Below, in pieces: positions 53,116 through 62,721 of a stretch of DNA of 64,000 bases; position 1 is the first letter of the stretch, and each line of letters opens with the position of its first letter. Source of the stretch: Terasakiella magnetica (GTDB lineage Bacteria; Pseudomonadota; Alphaproteobacteria; Rhodospirillales; Magnetospirillaceae); contig CACVCF010000024.1 in the NCBI GenBank assembly GCA_902729415.1, positions 1 to 64,000 of the forward strand. Reading direction: 5' to 3'. The notes beneath the pieces are model-generated. The model was given only the letters and a program-made list of their open reading frames with translations. It ran no database searches and was not told the origin of the DNA. A program made the translations under genes and the position numbers.

Positions 53116-54141
53116 ATGGTGAGCGCCGTGGGCTTTATTGTCAGCATAATAGTAGATACGTTCCATAGGCCAAAATTACTTGCTAATGCAGTGCAAATTT
53201 TGCTTGATCAGACATATAAAAACATAGAAATAGTTATTGTTGATAATGGATCAGGAATAGAAACAAAAAATACTATTAATAAATTTAAGTTAGATGATGA
53301 TAGAATAAAAGTTTTCCAATTTGAAAAAAACCAATTTAGCTGGGATGACCCGCTAATATTGGTTCGTAATTGCTATAATGCAGGTCTTGATATAGCTACT
53401 GGTGACTTAATTTACTATCAAAGCGATGACGATTGGGTGGCACCCGACTTCATCGAGCGGATGGTGGCGCTGTTTCGGGAAAATCCCGCCTGCGTCACCG
53501 CCATCGGCCTTGCCGTCGGCGTCTATCCCGATGGACGCGAGGTGTCATCGCTGTCGAGCAATCAGCGGCCGCGCTTCATGCCCGGCCACGAAATGGCGCT
53601 GGCGGCCATCGACGGTCAGCCGGTGTTCGGCAATCCCGGCTTCAGCTTCGTCGTGCGGCGCGACGCCCTGGTGGCGGCGGGCGGCTTTCATGAAAGCTTC
53701 GAACAGCACCTGCTGTACGGCATCGCCGCTTTCGGCGTCACCGGCTTTGATCCCGAGGCCCATATGTATTGGCGCTATCACGAGGGTCAGCTGAACAAGG
53801 CGCTGAGCGACCGGGGCTGGATTCCGCTGCGCTACAGCCGCAGCCTGCTGCAGGATTTCGGCCTGGAACGGCGCTGGGCCGAAGCGTTCGGGGCGGCGGC
53901 GGCGCGTAAGGTGGCCTTGTTCATCGAGACCGGCGCCTATGACACCGCCGCCGAGCTTTTTGCCACCAATCTGGCGAGTTTCCGCTTTGCCGCCGCCTGG
54001 AACACCTTGCGCATCGCCGGTTTGGACCGGCACTTTCTGGCGCGGCTGCCGATGCGGCTGTGGGACAAGCGGCGGTGGTTCGTTTCCAGCCTGTTGCGGG
54101 TGACGGGGCTGCGGTCGTTGTTACGGGGAAGGCAGGCATGA
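53116..54141 (+). CDS. GT2 glycosyltransferase with a mosaic base composition
   Basis: The 341-residue protein has a GT-A core: VSIIVDTFHRPKLLANAV, then IEIVIVDNGSG and IYYQSDDDWVAPDFIERM, where the D-D-D supplies the metal site. The first ~100 codons are about 29% GC (70 of 240 bases in 53,161-53,400) and use AT-rich codons such as ATA and TTA. From about 53,430 the gene is as GC-rich as its neighbours (40 of 60 bases in 53,461-53,520). The frame is unbroken, and the D-x-D region lies at the junction. The start could also be GTG 53119 or 53128. The sugar is unknown. Confidence 0.85.
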   Translation: MVSAVGFIVSIIVDTFHRPKLLANAVQILLDQTYKNIEIVIVDNGSGIETKNTINKFKLDDDRIKVFQFEKNQFSWDDPLILVRNCYNAGLDIATGDLIYYQSDDDWVAPDFIERMVALFRENPACVTAIGLAVGVYPDGREVSSLSSNQRPRFMPGHEMALAAIDGQPVFGNPGFSFVVRRDALVAAGGFHESFEQHLLYGIAAFGVTGFDPEAHMYWRYHEGQLNKALSDRGWIPLRYSRSLLQDFGLERRWAEAFGAAAARKVALFIETGAYDTAAELFATNLASFRFAAAWNTLRIAGLDRHFLARLPMRLWDKRRWFVSSLLRVTGLRSLLRGRQA

Positions 54142-55235
54142 CTCATCGGGTTCTTGTTACCGGCGGCGCGGGTTTCATCGGGTCCGCCCTGGTGGCGCAG
54201 CTTCTGGAGGCGGGCGATCACGTCCTGACCTTCGACAAGCTGACCTATGCCGGGCATCGCGCCAATCTGGGGGCGTGGATCAGCCATCCCAACCATCGCT
54301 TCGTTCAGGGCGACGTCGCCGAGCGCGAGCAGGTGATCGCCGCCATCGAAGAGTTCCGCCCCACCCGGATCATGCATCTGGCCGCCGAATCCCATGTCGA
54401 CCGCTCCATCGCCGCCGCCGATGACTTCATCCGCACCAATATCCTCGGCACCTATGTGATGCTCCAGGTGGCGGCGGCCCATTACGACCGGTTGGAAGGC
54501 GCCGAGCGCGACGATTTCCGCTTCCTGCACGTTTCTACCGACGAGGTGTTCGGCAGTCTGGCGCCCGGCGCCTATTTCCGCGAGGACGTGCAGTACCAGC
54601 CCAATTCGCCCTATTCCGCCAGCAAGGCGGCGTCGGACCATCTGGCGCGGGCGTGGCGGCACACCTACGGTCTGCCGGTGGTGGTGTCCAACTGTTCCAA
54701 CAATTACGGCCCCCGCCAGTTTCCTGAAAAGCTGATCCCGCTGATGATCCTCAACGCCGCCGAAGGCAAGCCGCTGCCGGTCTATGGCGACGGCGGTCAG
54801 GTCCGTGACTGGCTTTATGTCGAAGATCACGCCCGCGCCCTGACCGCCATCGCCGACAAGGGCCGCCCCGGCGAGGTCTATTGTGTCGGCGGCGAGTGCG
54901 AACGCACCAATATGGAGGTGGTCCATACCCTGTGCGCCCTGCTTGATGCGTCGCTGCCCGCCTCGGCCCACCGGCCCCATGCCGGGCTGATCCGCCATGT
55001 TACCGACCGGCCCGGCCACGACCGCCGCTATGCCATGGATATCGCTAAGATCAAGGCCGAGCTGGGTTGGGCGCCGCGCGAAAGCTTCGAGACCGGTCTG
55101 GCCAAGACGGTGGAATGGTATCTGGCTCATCATGACTGGCGGGCGCAGGTGCTGGCCGATGCCGCCGCCCGGCTGCCGGAAACCCAGCATCGCCGGACCG
55201 ACGGCTCCATGTTCGAAAAGAGAGGCTCCCTGTGA
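54138..55235 (+). CDS. rmlB: dTDP-glucose 4,6-dehydratase
   Basis: RmlB converts dTDP-glucose to dTDP-4-keto-6-deoxyglucose. The ATG at 54138 overlaps the GT2 stop. The 365-residue protein has [41 protein letters not shown] and the catalytic YSASKAASDHL, all hallmarks. NNYGPRQFPEKLIPLM also matches. Its product is the branch point for RmlC and for FdtA, both encoded in this operon. Confidence 0.96.
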   Translation: MTHRVLVTGGAGFIGSALVAQLLEAGDHVLTFDKLTYAGHRANLGAWISHPNHRFVQGDVAEREQVIAAIEEFRPTRIMHLAAESHVDRSIAAADDFIRTNILGTYVMLQVAAAHYDRLEGAERDDFRFLHVSTDEVFGSLAPGAYFREDVQYQPNSPYSASKAASDHLARAWRHTYGLPVVVSNCSNNYGPRQFPEKLIPLMILNAAEGKPLPVYGDGGQVRDWLYVEDHARALTAIADKGRPGEVYCVGGECERTNMEVVHTLCALLDASLPASAHRPHAGLIRHVTDRPGHDRRYAMDIAKIKAELGWAPRESFETGLAKTVEWYLAHHDWRAQVLADAAARLPETQHRRTDGSMFEKRGSL

Positions 55236-56125
55236 CCCCGCCGACCAACAAGGGCATCATTCTCGCCGGTGGCTCGGGCACCCGGCTGCATCCGCTGACG
55301 CTGGTGACCAACAAGCACCTGCTGCCCATCTATGACAAGCCCATGGTCTATTACCCGCTGACCACCCTGATGCTGGGCGGCATCAACGACATCTTGATCA
55401 TCTCGACTCCCGATGATCTGCCCCGCTTCCGGCGGTTGCTGGGTGACGGCTCGCAATGGGGCATGCGTCTGTCTTATGCCCCCCAGCCCTCGCCCGACGG
55501 CCTGCCCCAGGCCTTCACCATCGGCGAGGATTTCATCGATGGTTCGCGGGTGGCGCTGATCCTGGGCGACAACATCTTCTACGGCCACGGCCTGCCCGAA
55601 CTGGTGCGGGCCGCCGCCGATCCGTCGTCGCGGGCGACGGTGTTCGCCCAGTATGTCAGCGACCCCCACCGCTTTGGCGTGGTGTCATTCGCGCGCGACG
55701 GCCGGGCGGTGGATATCGAGGAAAAGCCCAAGGAGCCCAAATCCAATTACGCCGTGACCGGGCTTTATTTCTACGGTCCCGAGGTCTGCGCTCTGGCGCG
55801 GGGCTTGAAGCCCTCGGCCCGAGGCGAGACCGAGATCAGCGAACTGAACCGCATCTATCTGGAACGGGGCGATCTCGACGTCCGCATCATCGGCCGCGGC
55901 ATGACCTGGCTGGATGCGGGAACGCCGGAATCGCTGCTGGTGGCGGGGCAGTTCGTCAAGACTATCGAAAGCCTTCAGAACACCCGCATCGCCTGTCCCG
56001 AGGAAGTGGCCTTCCGCATGGGCTTCATCGACCGGGCCCAGCTGGCGGAGATCCTCAAACCCATCGCCTCCTCGCCCTATGGCCGGTATCTGCAACGGCT
56101 GCTGGACGAAATGGCTTTTCAATGA
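55232..56125 (+). CDS. rmlA: Glucose-1-phosphate thymidylyltransferase
   Basis: RmlA makes dTDP-glucose from glucose-1-phosphate and dTTP. The GTG at 55232 overlaps the rmlB stop (GTGA). The 297-residue enzyme shows GIILAGGSGTRLHPLT, DKPMVYYPLTTLMLGGI and ILGDNIFYGHG, the standard motifs, and GRGMTWLDAGTPESLL near the end. It supplies the dTDP-sugar pool for rmlB. Confidence 0.97.
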   Translation: MTPPTNKGIILAGGSGTRLHPLTLVTNKHLLPIYDKPMVYYPLTTLMLGGINDILIISTPDDLPRFRRLLGDGSQWGMRLSYAPQPSPDGLPQAFTIGEDFIDGSRVALILGDNIFYGHGLPELVRAAADPSSRATVFAQYVSDPHRFGVVSFARDGRAVDIEEKPKEPKSNYAVTGLYFYGPEVCALARGLKPSARGETEISELNRIYLERGDLDVRIIGRGMTWLDAGTPESLLVAGQFVKTIESLQNTRIACPEEVAFRMGFIDRAQLAEILKPIASSPYGRYLQRLLDEMAFQ

Positions 56126-56688
56126 AGGTGGTCGAGACGCCGCTGGCCGGGCTGCTGATGCTGGAGCCCACGGTTCACCGGGACGAACGCGGCTGGTTTG
56201 TCGAGACCTGGCGGCAGGACCGCTACGCCGCCCATGGCTTGCCCGATTTCGTCCAGGACAACTGGTCGCGGTCGGCCGGAAACGTCCTGCGCGGTCTGCA
56301 TTTTGAGATCGACGACCCCCAGGACCAGCTGGTCTATGTCACCGCCGGGCGGGTGTTCGACGTGGCGGTGGACCTGCGGCCGGGCTCGCCCACCTTCGGC
56401 CGCTGGCACGGCGAGGAGCTGTCCGCCGACAATGCCCGGCAGATGTTCCTGCCCGGCGGCTTCGCCCACGGGTTCTGCGTCCTCGATGATTTTGCCAACG
56501 TCCATTACAAATGCACCCGGACCTACCGCGCCGGTAACGAGGGTGGGGTGGTGTGGAACGATCCCGAGATCGGCATCCGCTGGCCGGTGGAAAACCCGGT
56601 GATCAAGCCCCGTGACGCCGCTTTTCCGCGCCTTGCCGCCCTTGGCCCTGCGACGCTGCCGCGGCCCCGGCGCGAAGGAGCCGGGTGA
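56122..56688 (+). CDS. rmlC: dTDP-4-dehydrorhamnose 3,5-epimerase
   Basis: RmlC epimerises dTDP-4-keto-6-deoxyglucose at C-3 and C-5. The ATG at 56122 overlaps the rmlA stop. The 188-residue cupin has RDERGWFVETWRQDRY, NWSRSAGNVLRGLHFE with the catalytic His, and GFAHGFCVLDD. RmlD, which would finish dTDP-L-rhamnose, is not recognisable nearby; one of the SDRs may fill that place or the product may be another deoxysugar. Confidence 0.95.
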   Translation: MKVVETPLAGLLMLEPTVHRDERGWFVETWRQDRYAAHGLPDFVQDNWSRSAGNVLRGLHFEIDDPQDQLVYVTAGRVFDVAVDLRPGSPTFGRWHGEELSADNARQMFLPGGFAHGFCVLDDFANVHYKCTRTYRAGNEGGVVWNDPEIGIRWPVENPVIKPRDAAFPRLAALGPATLPRPRREGAG

Positions 56689-58520
56689 TGGGGGGTAATC
56701 TCTGGCGGGCGCTGGGGCTGCTTGACCGGCGGGCGCGGCGTCAGATCGTCCTTCTGGGGGCGATGACGCTGGTGGCGGCCTTGTTCGAGGCGGCGGGCAT
56801 CGGTTTGGTGTTTCCCTTCATCAAACTGATCTCCGAGCCGGGTTGGATCGCCGATTTCGCGGCCTATCGCGGCCTGTCCGACCGCTTTGGGCCGTTTGCG
56901 CCCGAGACGGTGGTTTTTGCTGTCGGACTGGCCCTGATCGGCCTGTTCGTGGCCAAGAACGCCTTCATGATGAGCTTCTATCTGGCCCAATACACCATCG
57001 CCTTCGGCAATGTGTCGCGCTATGCCGAGAAGCTGCTGGCCCATTACATGCGGGCGCCCTACGCCATGCATCTGCGCCGCAACTCGGCGGAGCTGATGCG
57101 CAATGTGCGGGAATTGCCGCAATCGCTGTTCAATGCCGTGGTCGCCCTGATCAGCGTGACCACCGAGGCGCTGGTGGTGGCTTGCATCGGCGGCGTGCTG
57201 CTGGCGGTGGAGCCGGTGGCCACCGCCTGGGCGGCGGTGCTGCTGGGGGGGATGACGGTGCTGTTCTTCGCTTTGGCGGGACGGCTTCTGCGGCATTGGG
57301 GCGCCGAGCGGTTGGACTGCACCGCCACCGCCCAGCGGGCGTTGCAGGAATCCCTGGGCGCCATCAAGGATTCACGGGTTCTGGGCCGCGAGGGCTTCTT
57401 CGTCGCCCGCTATGGCCGCGAATCCCGGTCCCTGGCCGATCTTGGCCGCAAGATCCAGACGGTGTCACAGGTTCCCCGGCTGTCGCTGGAAGCGGTGATG
57501 ATGATCGGCATGATCGTGGTGGTGCTGGTGATGCAGCGGCGCGGCGAGGGCGTCGACATGCTGCCCCGGCTGGCGCTGTTCGCCGCCGCCGCCTTCCGTC
57601 TGATGCCCTCGGTCAACCGTATCACCCAGGCCTTGACCGAATTGCGGACCAGCATCGCCCCCCTGGACGCCCTGTTTGCCGACATGCCCAAGGCCTCGGT
57701 GGAGGCGGGGGCGTTCGTGTCCCAGCCGCGCCTGCGGCTGGAGCGCGATCTGGTGCTGGAGGGGGTCTCGTTCACCTATCCCGGCTCCGAGGCTCCGGCG
57801 GTGACCGGGGTCGATCTGACCTTGGCGCGCGGCGACACTATCGGTCTGGTGGGGCCGTCGGGCGCGGGTAAAAGCACCCTGGTAGACATTCTGCTCGGGC
57901 TGCTGCCTCCCACCGAGGGCCGCATCTTGCTGGATGGCAATCCGGTTCCGGGGGGAGGCTGGCACGGCACTGTCGGCTATGTGCCGCAATCCATCTATAT
58001 CACCGACGATACCGTGCGCCGCAACGTCGCCTTCGGCATCGCCGACGACGAGATCGACGACAAAGCGCTCTATCGTGCTTTGGCTCATGCCCGGCTTGAT
58101 GATTTCATCGCCACCCTGCCCGACGGCCTCGATACCCGCCTGGACGAGGACGGCGTCCGCCTGTCCGGCGGCCAGCGGCAGCGTATCGGCATCGCCCGCG
58201 CCCTTTACCACGATCCCGATGTCTTGATGCTGGATGAGGCCACCTCGGCGCTCGACCCCATCACCGAGCGCGACATCACCGCCGCCATCCGGGCATTGCA
58301 TGGAGCGAAGACCGTGGTCATCATCGCTCACCGGCTCAGCACCGTCCGTCACTGCGACAGGCTGCTGCTGGTGGACGGCGGCCGGGTGGCCGATCAGGGC
58401 AGTTTCGACGATCTGGCAGGACGCAATGCTTCGTTTCAGAAGCTGGTGGCGGCCTTGTCCATGGACGATCACACCGGGCCGTCGCGGCCACCGGAAGCAA
58501 GGACAGCGGAGTTTTCATGA
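56688..58520 (+). CDS. ABC transporter, PglK/MsbA-like flippase
   Basis: The protein has about six membrane spans in residues 1-320 and an ATPase domain after. Walker A is GPSGAGKST at about 389-397, the ABC signature LSGGQRQRIGIARAL follows, Walker B VLMLDEATSAL and the switch His in IIAHRLSTV. A single polypeptide carries both membrane and ATPase parts, as in PglK, which flips lipid-linked oligosaccharides to the periplasm. The ATG at 56688 shares a base with the rmlC stop; a GTG three bases earlier is an alternative. With no Wzx recognised here it is the likely exporter of the glycan. Confidence 0.9.
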   Translation: MGGNLWRALGLLDRRARRQIVLLGAMTLVAALFEAAGIGLVFPFIKLISEPGWIADFAAYRGLSDRFGPFAPETVVFAVGLALIGLFVAKNAFMMSFYLAQYTIAFGNVSRYAEKLLAHYMRAPYAMHLRRNSAELMRNVRELPQSLFNAVVALISVTTEALVVACIGGVLLAVEPVATAWAAVLLGGMTVLFFALAGRLLRHWGAERLDCTATAQRALQESLGAIKDSRVLGREGFFVARYGRESRSLADLGRKIQTVSQVPRLSLEAVMMIGMIVVVLVMQRRGEGVDMLPRLALFAAAAFRLMPSVNRITQALTELRTSIAPLDALFADMPKASVEAGAFVSQPRLRLERDLVLEGVSFTYPGSEAPAVTGVDLTLARGDTIGLVGPSGAGKSTLVDILLGLLPPTEGRILLDGNPVPGGGWHGTVGYVPQSIYITDDTVRRNVAFGIADDEIDDKALYRALAHARLDDFIATLPDGLDTRLDEDGVRLSGGQRQRIGIARALYHDPDVLMLDEATSALDPITERDITAAIRALHGAKTVVIIAHRLSTVRHCDRLLLVDGGRVADQGSFDDLAGRNASFQKLVAALSMDDHTGPSRPPEARTAEFS

Positions 58521-59521
58521 GCCTGGACAATAAGCGTCACTGCATCGTCACCGGCGGCGCCGGTTTCATCGGCAGCCATCTGGTCGAGCGTCTGCTCGAC
58601 GACGGCCACATCGTCACCATCATCGACAATTTCGCCAATGGACGGCCCGACAACCTGCTGCCGGTCAAGGACCGCGCCGGATTGACGGTCAAGGCCCTCG
58701 ACGTGGCCGATCACGACGCCATCCGCCCACTGTTCGAAGGGGTGGATTGGGTGTTCCATCTGGCCGCCCTGGCCGATATCGTGCCGTCGATCCAGCGGCC
58801 CTTCGACTATCATCACGCCAATGTGGACGGCACCATGTCGGTGCTGGAGGCCGCCCGCGCCGCCGGGGTCAAGCGCTTCGTCTATGCCGCCTCGTCCTCG
58901 TGCTATGGCTTGCCCGAGGTTACCCCCACCCCGGAAAGCGCCCCCGCCCAGCCCATGTATCCCTATGCCCTGACCAAGTGGGTGGGCGAGCAATACGTGA
59001 TGCACTGGGCCCAGACCTACCAGCTTCCGGCGGTGTCGCTGCGGCTGTTCAACGTCTTTGGCCCGCGTCACCGCACCACCGGCGCCTATGGCGCGGTGTT
59101 CGGGGTGTTTCTGGCCCAGAAGCTGGCGGGCAGGCCCTATACCGTGGTGGGCGACGGATCGCAGACCCGCGACTTCACCTTCGTCACCGACGTGGTGGAC
59201 GCCTTTGTCACCGCCGCCGCCTCGGATGTGGCGGGCGAGATCATGAATGTGGGCTCGGGCGGCACCTACAGCGTCACAAGGCTGGTGGACCTGCTGGGGG
59301 GGCCTAGGATACATATCCCCAAACGGCCGGGCGAACCCGACTGCACCTTTGCCGACACCGCCAAGATCCGCCGTCTTCTCGGCTGGACTCCCAAGGTCCG
59401 GTTCGAGGACGGGGTGGCGACCATGCTGGATAATATCGAATACTGGCGCGATGCGCCGGTTTGGACCCCCGACGGAATCGCCGCCGCGACGGCGGATTGG
59501 TTCAAGCATCTGGGCCGTTGA
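58517..59521 (+). CDS. Extended SDR, NDP-sugar epimerase (GalE/WbpP-like)
   Basis: The 334-residue protein starts with [36 protein letters not shown] is characteristic of the NDP-sugar 4-epimerase branch, [11 protein letters not shown] precedes catalytic YALTKWVGE, and [21 protein letters not shown] follows. The adjacent genes encode an ABC flippase and a nucleotidyltransferase-kinase fusion. The substrate is not certain; a UDP- or heptose-type NDP-sugar are both possible. Confidence 0.83.
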   Translation: MSLDNKRHCIVTGGAGFIGSHLVERLLDDGHIVTIIDNFANGRPDNLLPVKDRAGLTVKALDVADHDAIRPLFEGVDWVFHLAALADIVPSIQRPFDYHHANVDGTMSVLEAARAAGVKRFVYAASSSCYGLPEVTPTPESAPAQPMYPYALTKWVGEQYVMHWAQTYQLPAVSLRLFNVFGPRHRTTGAYGAVFGVFLAQKLAGRPYTVVGDGSQTRDFTFVTDVVDAFVTAAASDVAGEIMNVGSGGTYSVTRLVDLLGGPRIHIPKRPGEPDCTFADTAKIRRLLGWTPKVRFEDGVATMLDNIEYWRDAPVWTPDGIAAATADWFKHLGR

Positions 59522-59551
59522 TCCCGGGGCATCAGGCGGAAACGAGCAGAT

Positions 59552-61108
59552 ATGAGCAATGAAACCTCCCTGTCGCCGGCCATCGCCAGCGACAAGATCA
59601 AAACCATCGAGACCCTGGCCGAGATGGCTACGGCCGCCCGCGCCGAGGGCAAGAGCGTGGTGCTGTGCCACGGCGTCTTCGATCTGGTGCATCTCGGCCA
59701 TGTCCGCCATATCGAGGCGGCCAAGCGCGAAGGCGACATCTTGTTCCTGACCCTGACGGCGGACCGCTTCGTCAACAAGGGTCCGGGACGGCCGATCTTT
59801 TCCGAGAACATGCGGGCCGAGATGCTGGCGGCCTTGGCCAGCGTCGATGCGGTGGGGATCAATCACGGCCCCAGCGCCGAAACTGTTCTCGACGCCATCA
59901 AGCCCGATATCTACGTCAAGGGCAGCGATTACGAGAATCCGGAAGAAGACATCACCGGCAAGATCACCAGTGAACGCAATGTGGTCGAACGCCATGGCGG
60001 CCGTATCGTCTTCACCAAGGACATCACCTTCAGCTCGTCCTCGCTGATCAACCGCTATCTCGACGTCTATGACCCGCCGCTGCGCGACTGCCTGGCTTCG
60101 TTGCGCGACCGTAACGCTTTGGACGGCATTCTCGACCTGATCGAGCGGATTAAGGACATGAAGGTGCTGCTGGTGGGCGACACCATCATCGATGAGTATC
60201 AATTCGTGGCATCCCAGGGCAAGGCCCAGAAGGAAAACATCATCGCCACCCTGTTCCAGGGCCGCGAGGAATATGCGGGCGGCGTCATCGCCGCCGCCAA
60301 TCACGTCGCCAGCTTCTGCCGTGAGGTCGAGATCATCACCGGCCTCGGCATGGATTCCCAGGAAGAAGCCCTGGTCCGGGCCAATCTGCGCCCCAATGTG
60401 CGGCTGACCACCATCGTCATGGCCGGGCGTCCGACCACCCGCAAGACCCGCTTCATCGAATCGTCTTATATGCGCAAGCTGTTCGAAGTCTATTCCATGA
60501 AGGATATGCCGCTGCATGGGGCCGAGGCCCGCAGCCTCGACGACCTGATCGCCGCCCGCGCCCCCGAATTCGACGTGGTCATCGCCACCGATTTCGGCCA
60601 CGGCCTGATCGGGCCTTCAACGGTGGAGGCGCTGCTGGCCCATTCCCGCTTCCTGGCGGTCAACACCCAGACCAACAGCGGCAATTTCGGCTATAACCTC
60701 ATCACCAAATACCGCAAGGCCGATTACGTCTGCATCGATGCCCCCGAGGCGCGGCTGGCGGTGGCGGACAAGTTCTCCGACATCTCCGAGGTGGTGGGCG
60801 TCACCCTTCCCAACCGGGTCGAGTGCTCGCGCATGATCGTCACCCACGGCTCGCACGGCTGCTATACCTACGAACGCGGCGGCGACCTGCACCGCATTCC
60901 GGCCTTCACCAAGCAGGTGGTCGATACCGTCGGCGCCGGTGACGCCTTCCTGGCGGTCACCAGTCCGCTGGTTGCCGCCGGGGGATCGATGGAGTATGTG
61001 GGCTTTGTCGGCAACGCCGCCGGCGCCATGAAGGTGGGGATCGTCGGTCACCGCAATTCCGTCGAGAAAGTGCCGCTGGTCAAGTTCGTGACCGCGCTGT
61101 TGAAGTGA
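59552..61108 (+). CDS. Nucleotidyltransferase-PfkB kinase fusion (HldE-like, reversed order)
   Basis: Residues 1 to about 165 form an adenylyl/cytidylyltransferase domain with HGVFDLVHLGHVRHIEAAKR (the H-x-G-H site at 47-50) and the ISSERNVVE-like motif. Residues about 175-518 form a PfkB/ribokinase domain with VLLVGDTIIDEYQF and the anion-hole DTVGAGDAF (catalytic Asp about 464). HldE has the same two activities but kinase first and transferase last. Lengths of both parts are normal, so the fusion appears complete. It should phosphorylate a sugar and activate it with a nucleotide; heptose is the likely substrate from context. Confidence 0.85.
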   Translation: MSNETSLSPAIASDKIKTIETLAEMATAARAEGKSVVLCHGVFDLVHLGHVRHIEAAKREGDILFLTLTADRFVNKGPGRPIFSENMRAEMLAALASVDAVGINHGPSAETVLDAIKPDIYVKGSDYENPEEDITGKITSERNVVERHGGRIVFTKDITFSSSSLINRYLDVYDPPLRDCLASLRDRNALDGILDLIERIKDMKVLLVGDTIIDEYQFVASQGKAQKENIIATLFQGREEYAGGVIAAANHVASFCREVEIITGLGMDSQEEALVRANLRPNVRLTTIVMAGRPTTRKTRFIESSYMRKLFEVYSMKDMPLHGAEARSLDDLIAARAPEFDVVIATDFGHGLIGPSTVEALLAHSRFLAVNTQTNSGNFGYNLITKYRKADYVCIDAPEARLAVADKFSDISEVVGVTLPNRVECSRMIVTHGSHGCYTYERGGDLHRIPAFTKQVVDTVGAGDAFLAVTSPLVAAGGSMEYVGFVGNAAGAMKVGIVGHRNSVEKVPLVKFVTALLK

Positions 61109-61124
61109 TTTTGGGAGACGCAGT

Positions 61125-62120
61125 ATGACCCGTACCTGGAACGTGCTTGTCACCGGCGGCGCCGGTTATGTGGGCAGCGCCCTGATCCCCGAGCTTTTGA
61201 AGGCCGGGCACAAGGTGACGGTCCTTGACCTCTACCTCTATGGCGACGACCTGTTCGAGGATCTGCGCGGTCCCAATCTGCGCGAGGTTAAGGGCGACAT
61301 CCGCGATATCGCCGTGGTCAAGGACGCGCTGAAGGGCTGCGACAGCGTCATCCATCTGGCCTGCATCTCCAACGATCCGTCCTATGACCTCGATCCCAAT
61401 CTGGGGCGTTCGATCAATTACGACGCCTTCCTGCCGCTGGTGCGGGCGTCCAAGGCCGCGGGGGTGAAGCGCTTTATCTATGCCTCGTCGTCGTCGGTCT
61501 ATGGCGTCAAGGACGAGCCCGAGGTCACCGAGGATCTGCCGCTGGAGCCGCTGACCGATTATTCCAAGTTCAAGGCCCTGTGCGAGCAGGAACTGAATGC
61601 CGAGGCCAGCGACGATTTCACCGTCTGCACCATCCGCCCCTCCACCGTCTGCGGCTATGCCAAGCGCCAGCGTCTCGACGTGGTGGTGAACATCTTCACC
61701 AATCAGGCGGTCAACAACGGCAAGATCCGGGTCACCGGCGGCCCCCAGAAGCGCCCCAACATCCATGTGGATGACATGGTGCGGGTCTATCTGCATCTGT
61801 TGCAGCAGCCGTCGGAAAAGATCCAGCGCAAGATCTGGAATGCCGGGGACACCAACTTCCCCATTTCCGAACTGGCCCAGATCGTGCGCCAAGTGGTGGG
61901 CGGTCATGTGGAGATCGAGACCCTGCCGACCAACGACCCGCGCTCCTACCATGTCTCTGGCAAGAAGATCCGCGACGATATCGGCTTCGAGCTGAAATAC
62001 ACCATCGAGGACGCGGTGCGCGGTCTGGTGGACGCCATGAAATCGGGCAAGCTGGTCGATCCGCTCAACAACCCCATGTACTTCAATATCAAGCGGATGC
62101 AGGACGTCCGGTTGAAATAA
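61125..62120 (+). CDS. Extended SDR, NAD-dependent epimerase
   Basis: The 331-residue protein opens VLVTGGAGYVGSALIPELL, has IYASSSSVYGVKDEPEVTED, the catalytic Y-x3-K in YSKFKALCEQEL, and TVCGYAKRQRLDVVVN. Related SDRs are common in surface glycan loci, acting on NDP-sugars. It follows the nucleotidyltransferase-kinase gene by 16 bases after GGGAGA and could act on its product, for instance as an epimerase analogous to HldD. The substrate is not determined. Confidence 0.82.
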   Translation: MTRTWNVLVTGGAGYVGSALIPELLKAGHKVTVLDLYLYGDDLFEDLRGPNLREVKGDIRDIAVVKDALKGCDSVIHLACISNDPSYDLDPNLGRSINYDAFLPLVRASKAAGVKRFIYASSSSVYGVKDEPEVTEDLPLEPLTDYSKFKALCEQELNAEASDDFTVCTIRPSTVCGYAKRQRLDVVVNIFTNQAVNNGKIRVTGGPQKRPNIHVDDMVRVYLHLLQQPSEKIQRKIWNAGDTNFPISELAQIVRQVVGGHVEIETLPTNDPRSYHVSGKKIRDDIGFELKYTIEDAVRGLVDAMKSGKLVDPLNNPMYFNIKRMQDVRLK

Positions 62121-62121
62121 G

Positions 62122-62721
62122 GTGCGTATCGGCATCGATTTCGATAACACGCTGGCGGGCTATGACCATGTCTTTGCCCTGGCCGCCCGCCAGCGTGGCT
62201 TGGTGCCGCCCGATTTCGACGGCGACAAGCGGGCGGTGCGTTCGGCGCTGCGCGCCTTGCCCGAGGGCGAGCGGCAGTGGATGGCCTTGCAGGGCGAGGT
62301 CTATGGCCCGCGCATGGCCGAGGCCCGCATGATCGATGGCGCCGATCGCTTTCTTGCCCGCTGCCGGGCCGAAGGCCACGAGGTGGTGATCATCAGCCAT
62401 AAGACCGAATTCGGCCATTTCGACCCCACCGCTACCAATCTTCGTGATGCCGCCCGCGCCTGGATGACGGCCAAGGGCTTCTTCGATCCCGGCGGGTTCG
62501 CCCTACGGCCGGAAAATGTGGTGTTCGAAGCCACCCGCGCGGAAAAGATCGCCCGGATCACCGCAAGATGTTGCGACATCTTCATCGACGACCTGGAGGA
62601 GGTTCTGTTGGACCCGGCCTTTCCCGCCGCCTGCCGCCGCCTGCATCTGGCCGGAGAGTCCCCGCATCCGGGGTTGGAAAGCTTTTCCGGCTGGGCCGAG
62701 ATCCATGACGCCGTCTTCTGA
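62122..62721 (+). CDS. HAD-superfamily phosphatase-like protein
   Basis: The GTG at 62122 starts directly with RIGIDFDNTLAGYD, placing the catalytic Asp pair at residues 6 and 8. Other HAD motifs are HEVVIISHKTE (motif II) and CDIFIDDLEEVL (motif IV). The 199 residues suit a small cap-less phosphatase. Between a sugar SDR and a kinase it could fill the role of GmhB, removing the C-7 phosphate of a heptose bisphosphate; sequence does not prove this. The last 17 bases overlap the next gene. Confidence 0.8.
   Translation: MRIGIDFDNTLAGYDHVFALAARQRGLVPPDFDGDKRAVRSALRALPEGERQWMALQGEVYGPRMAEARMIDGADRFLARCRAEGHEVVIISHKTEFGHFDPTATNLRDAARAWMTAKGFFDPGGFALRPENVVFEATRAEKIARITARCCDIFIDDLEEVLLDPAFPAACRRLHLAGESPHPGLESFSGWAEIHDAVF

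Noticed and set aside
50796..62120. One of the SDR genes as rmlD
   Set aside because: None of the SDRs in the operon shows recognisable RmlD features over the general epimerase pattern, so no gene was named rmlD.
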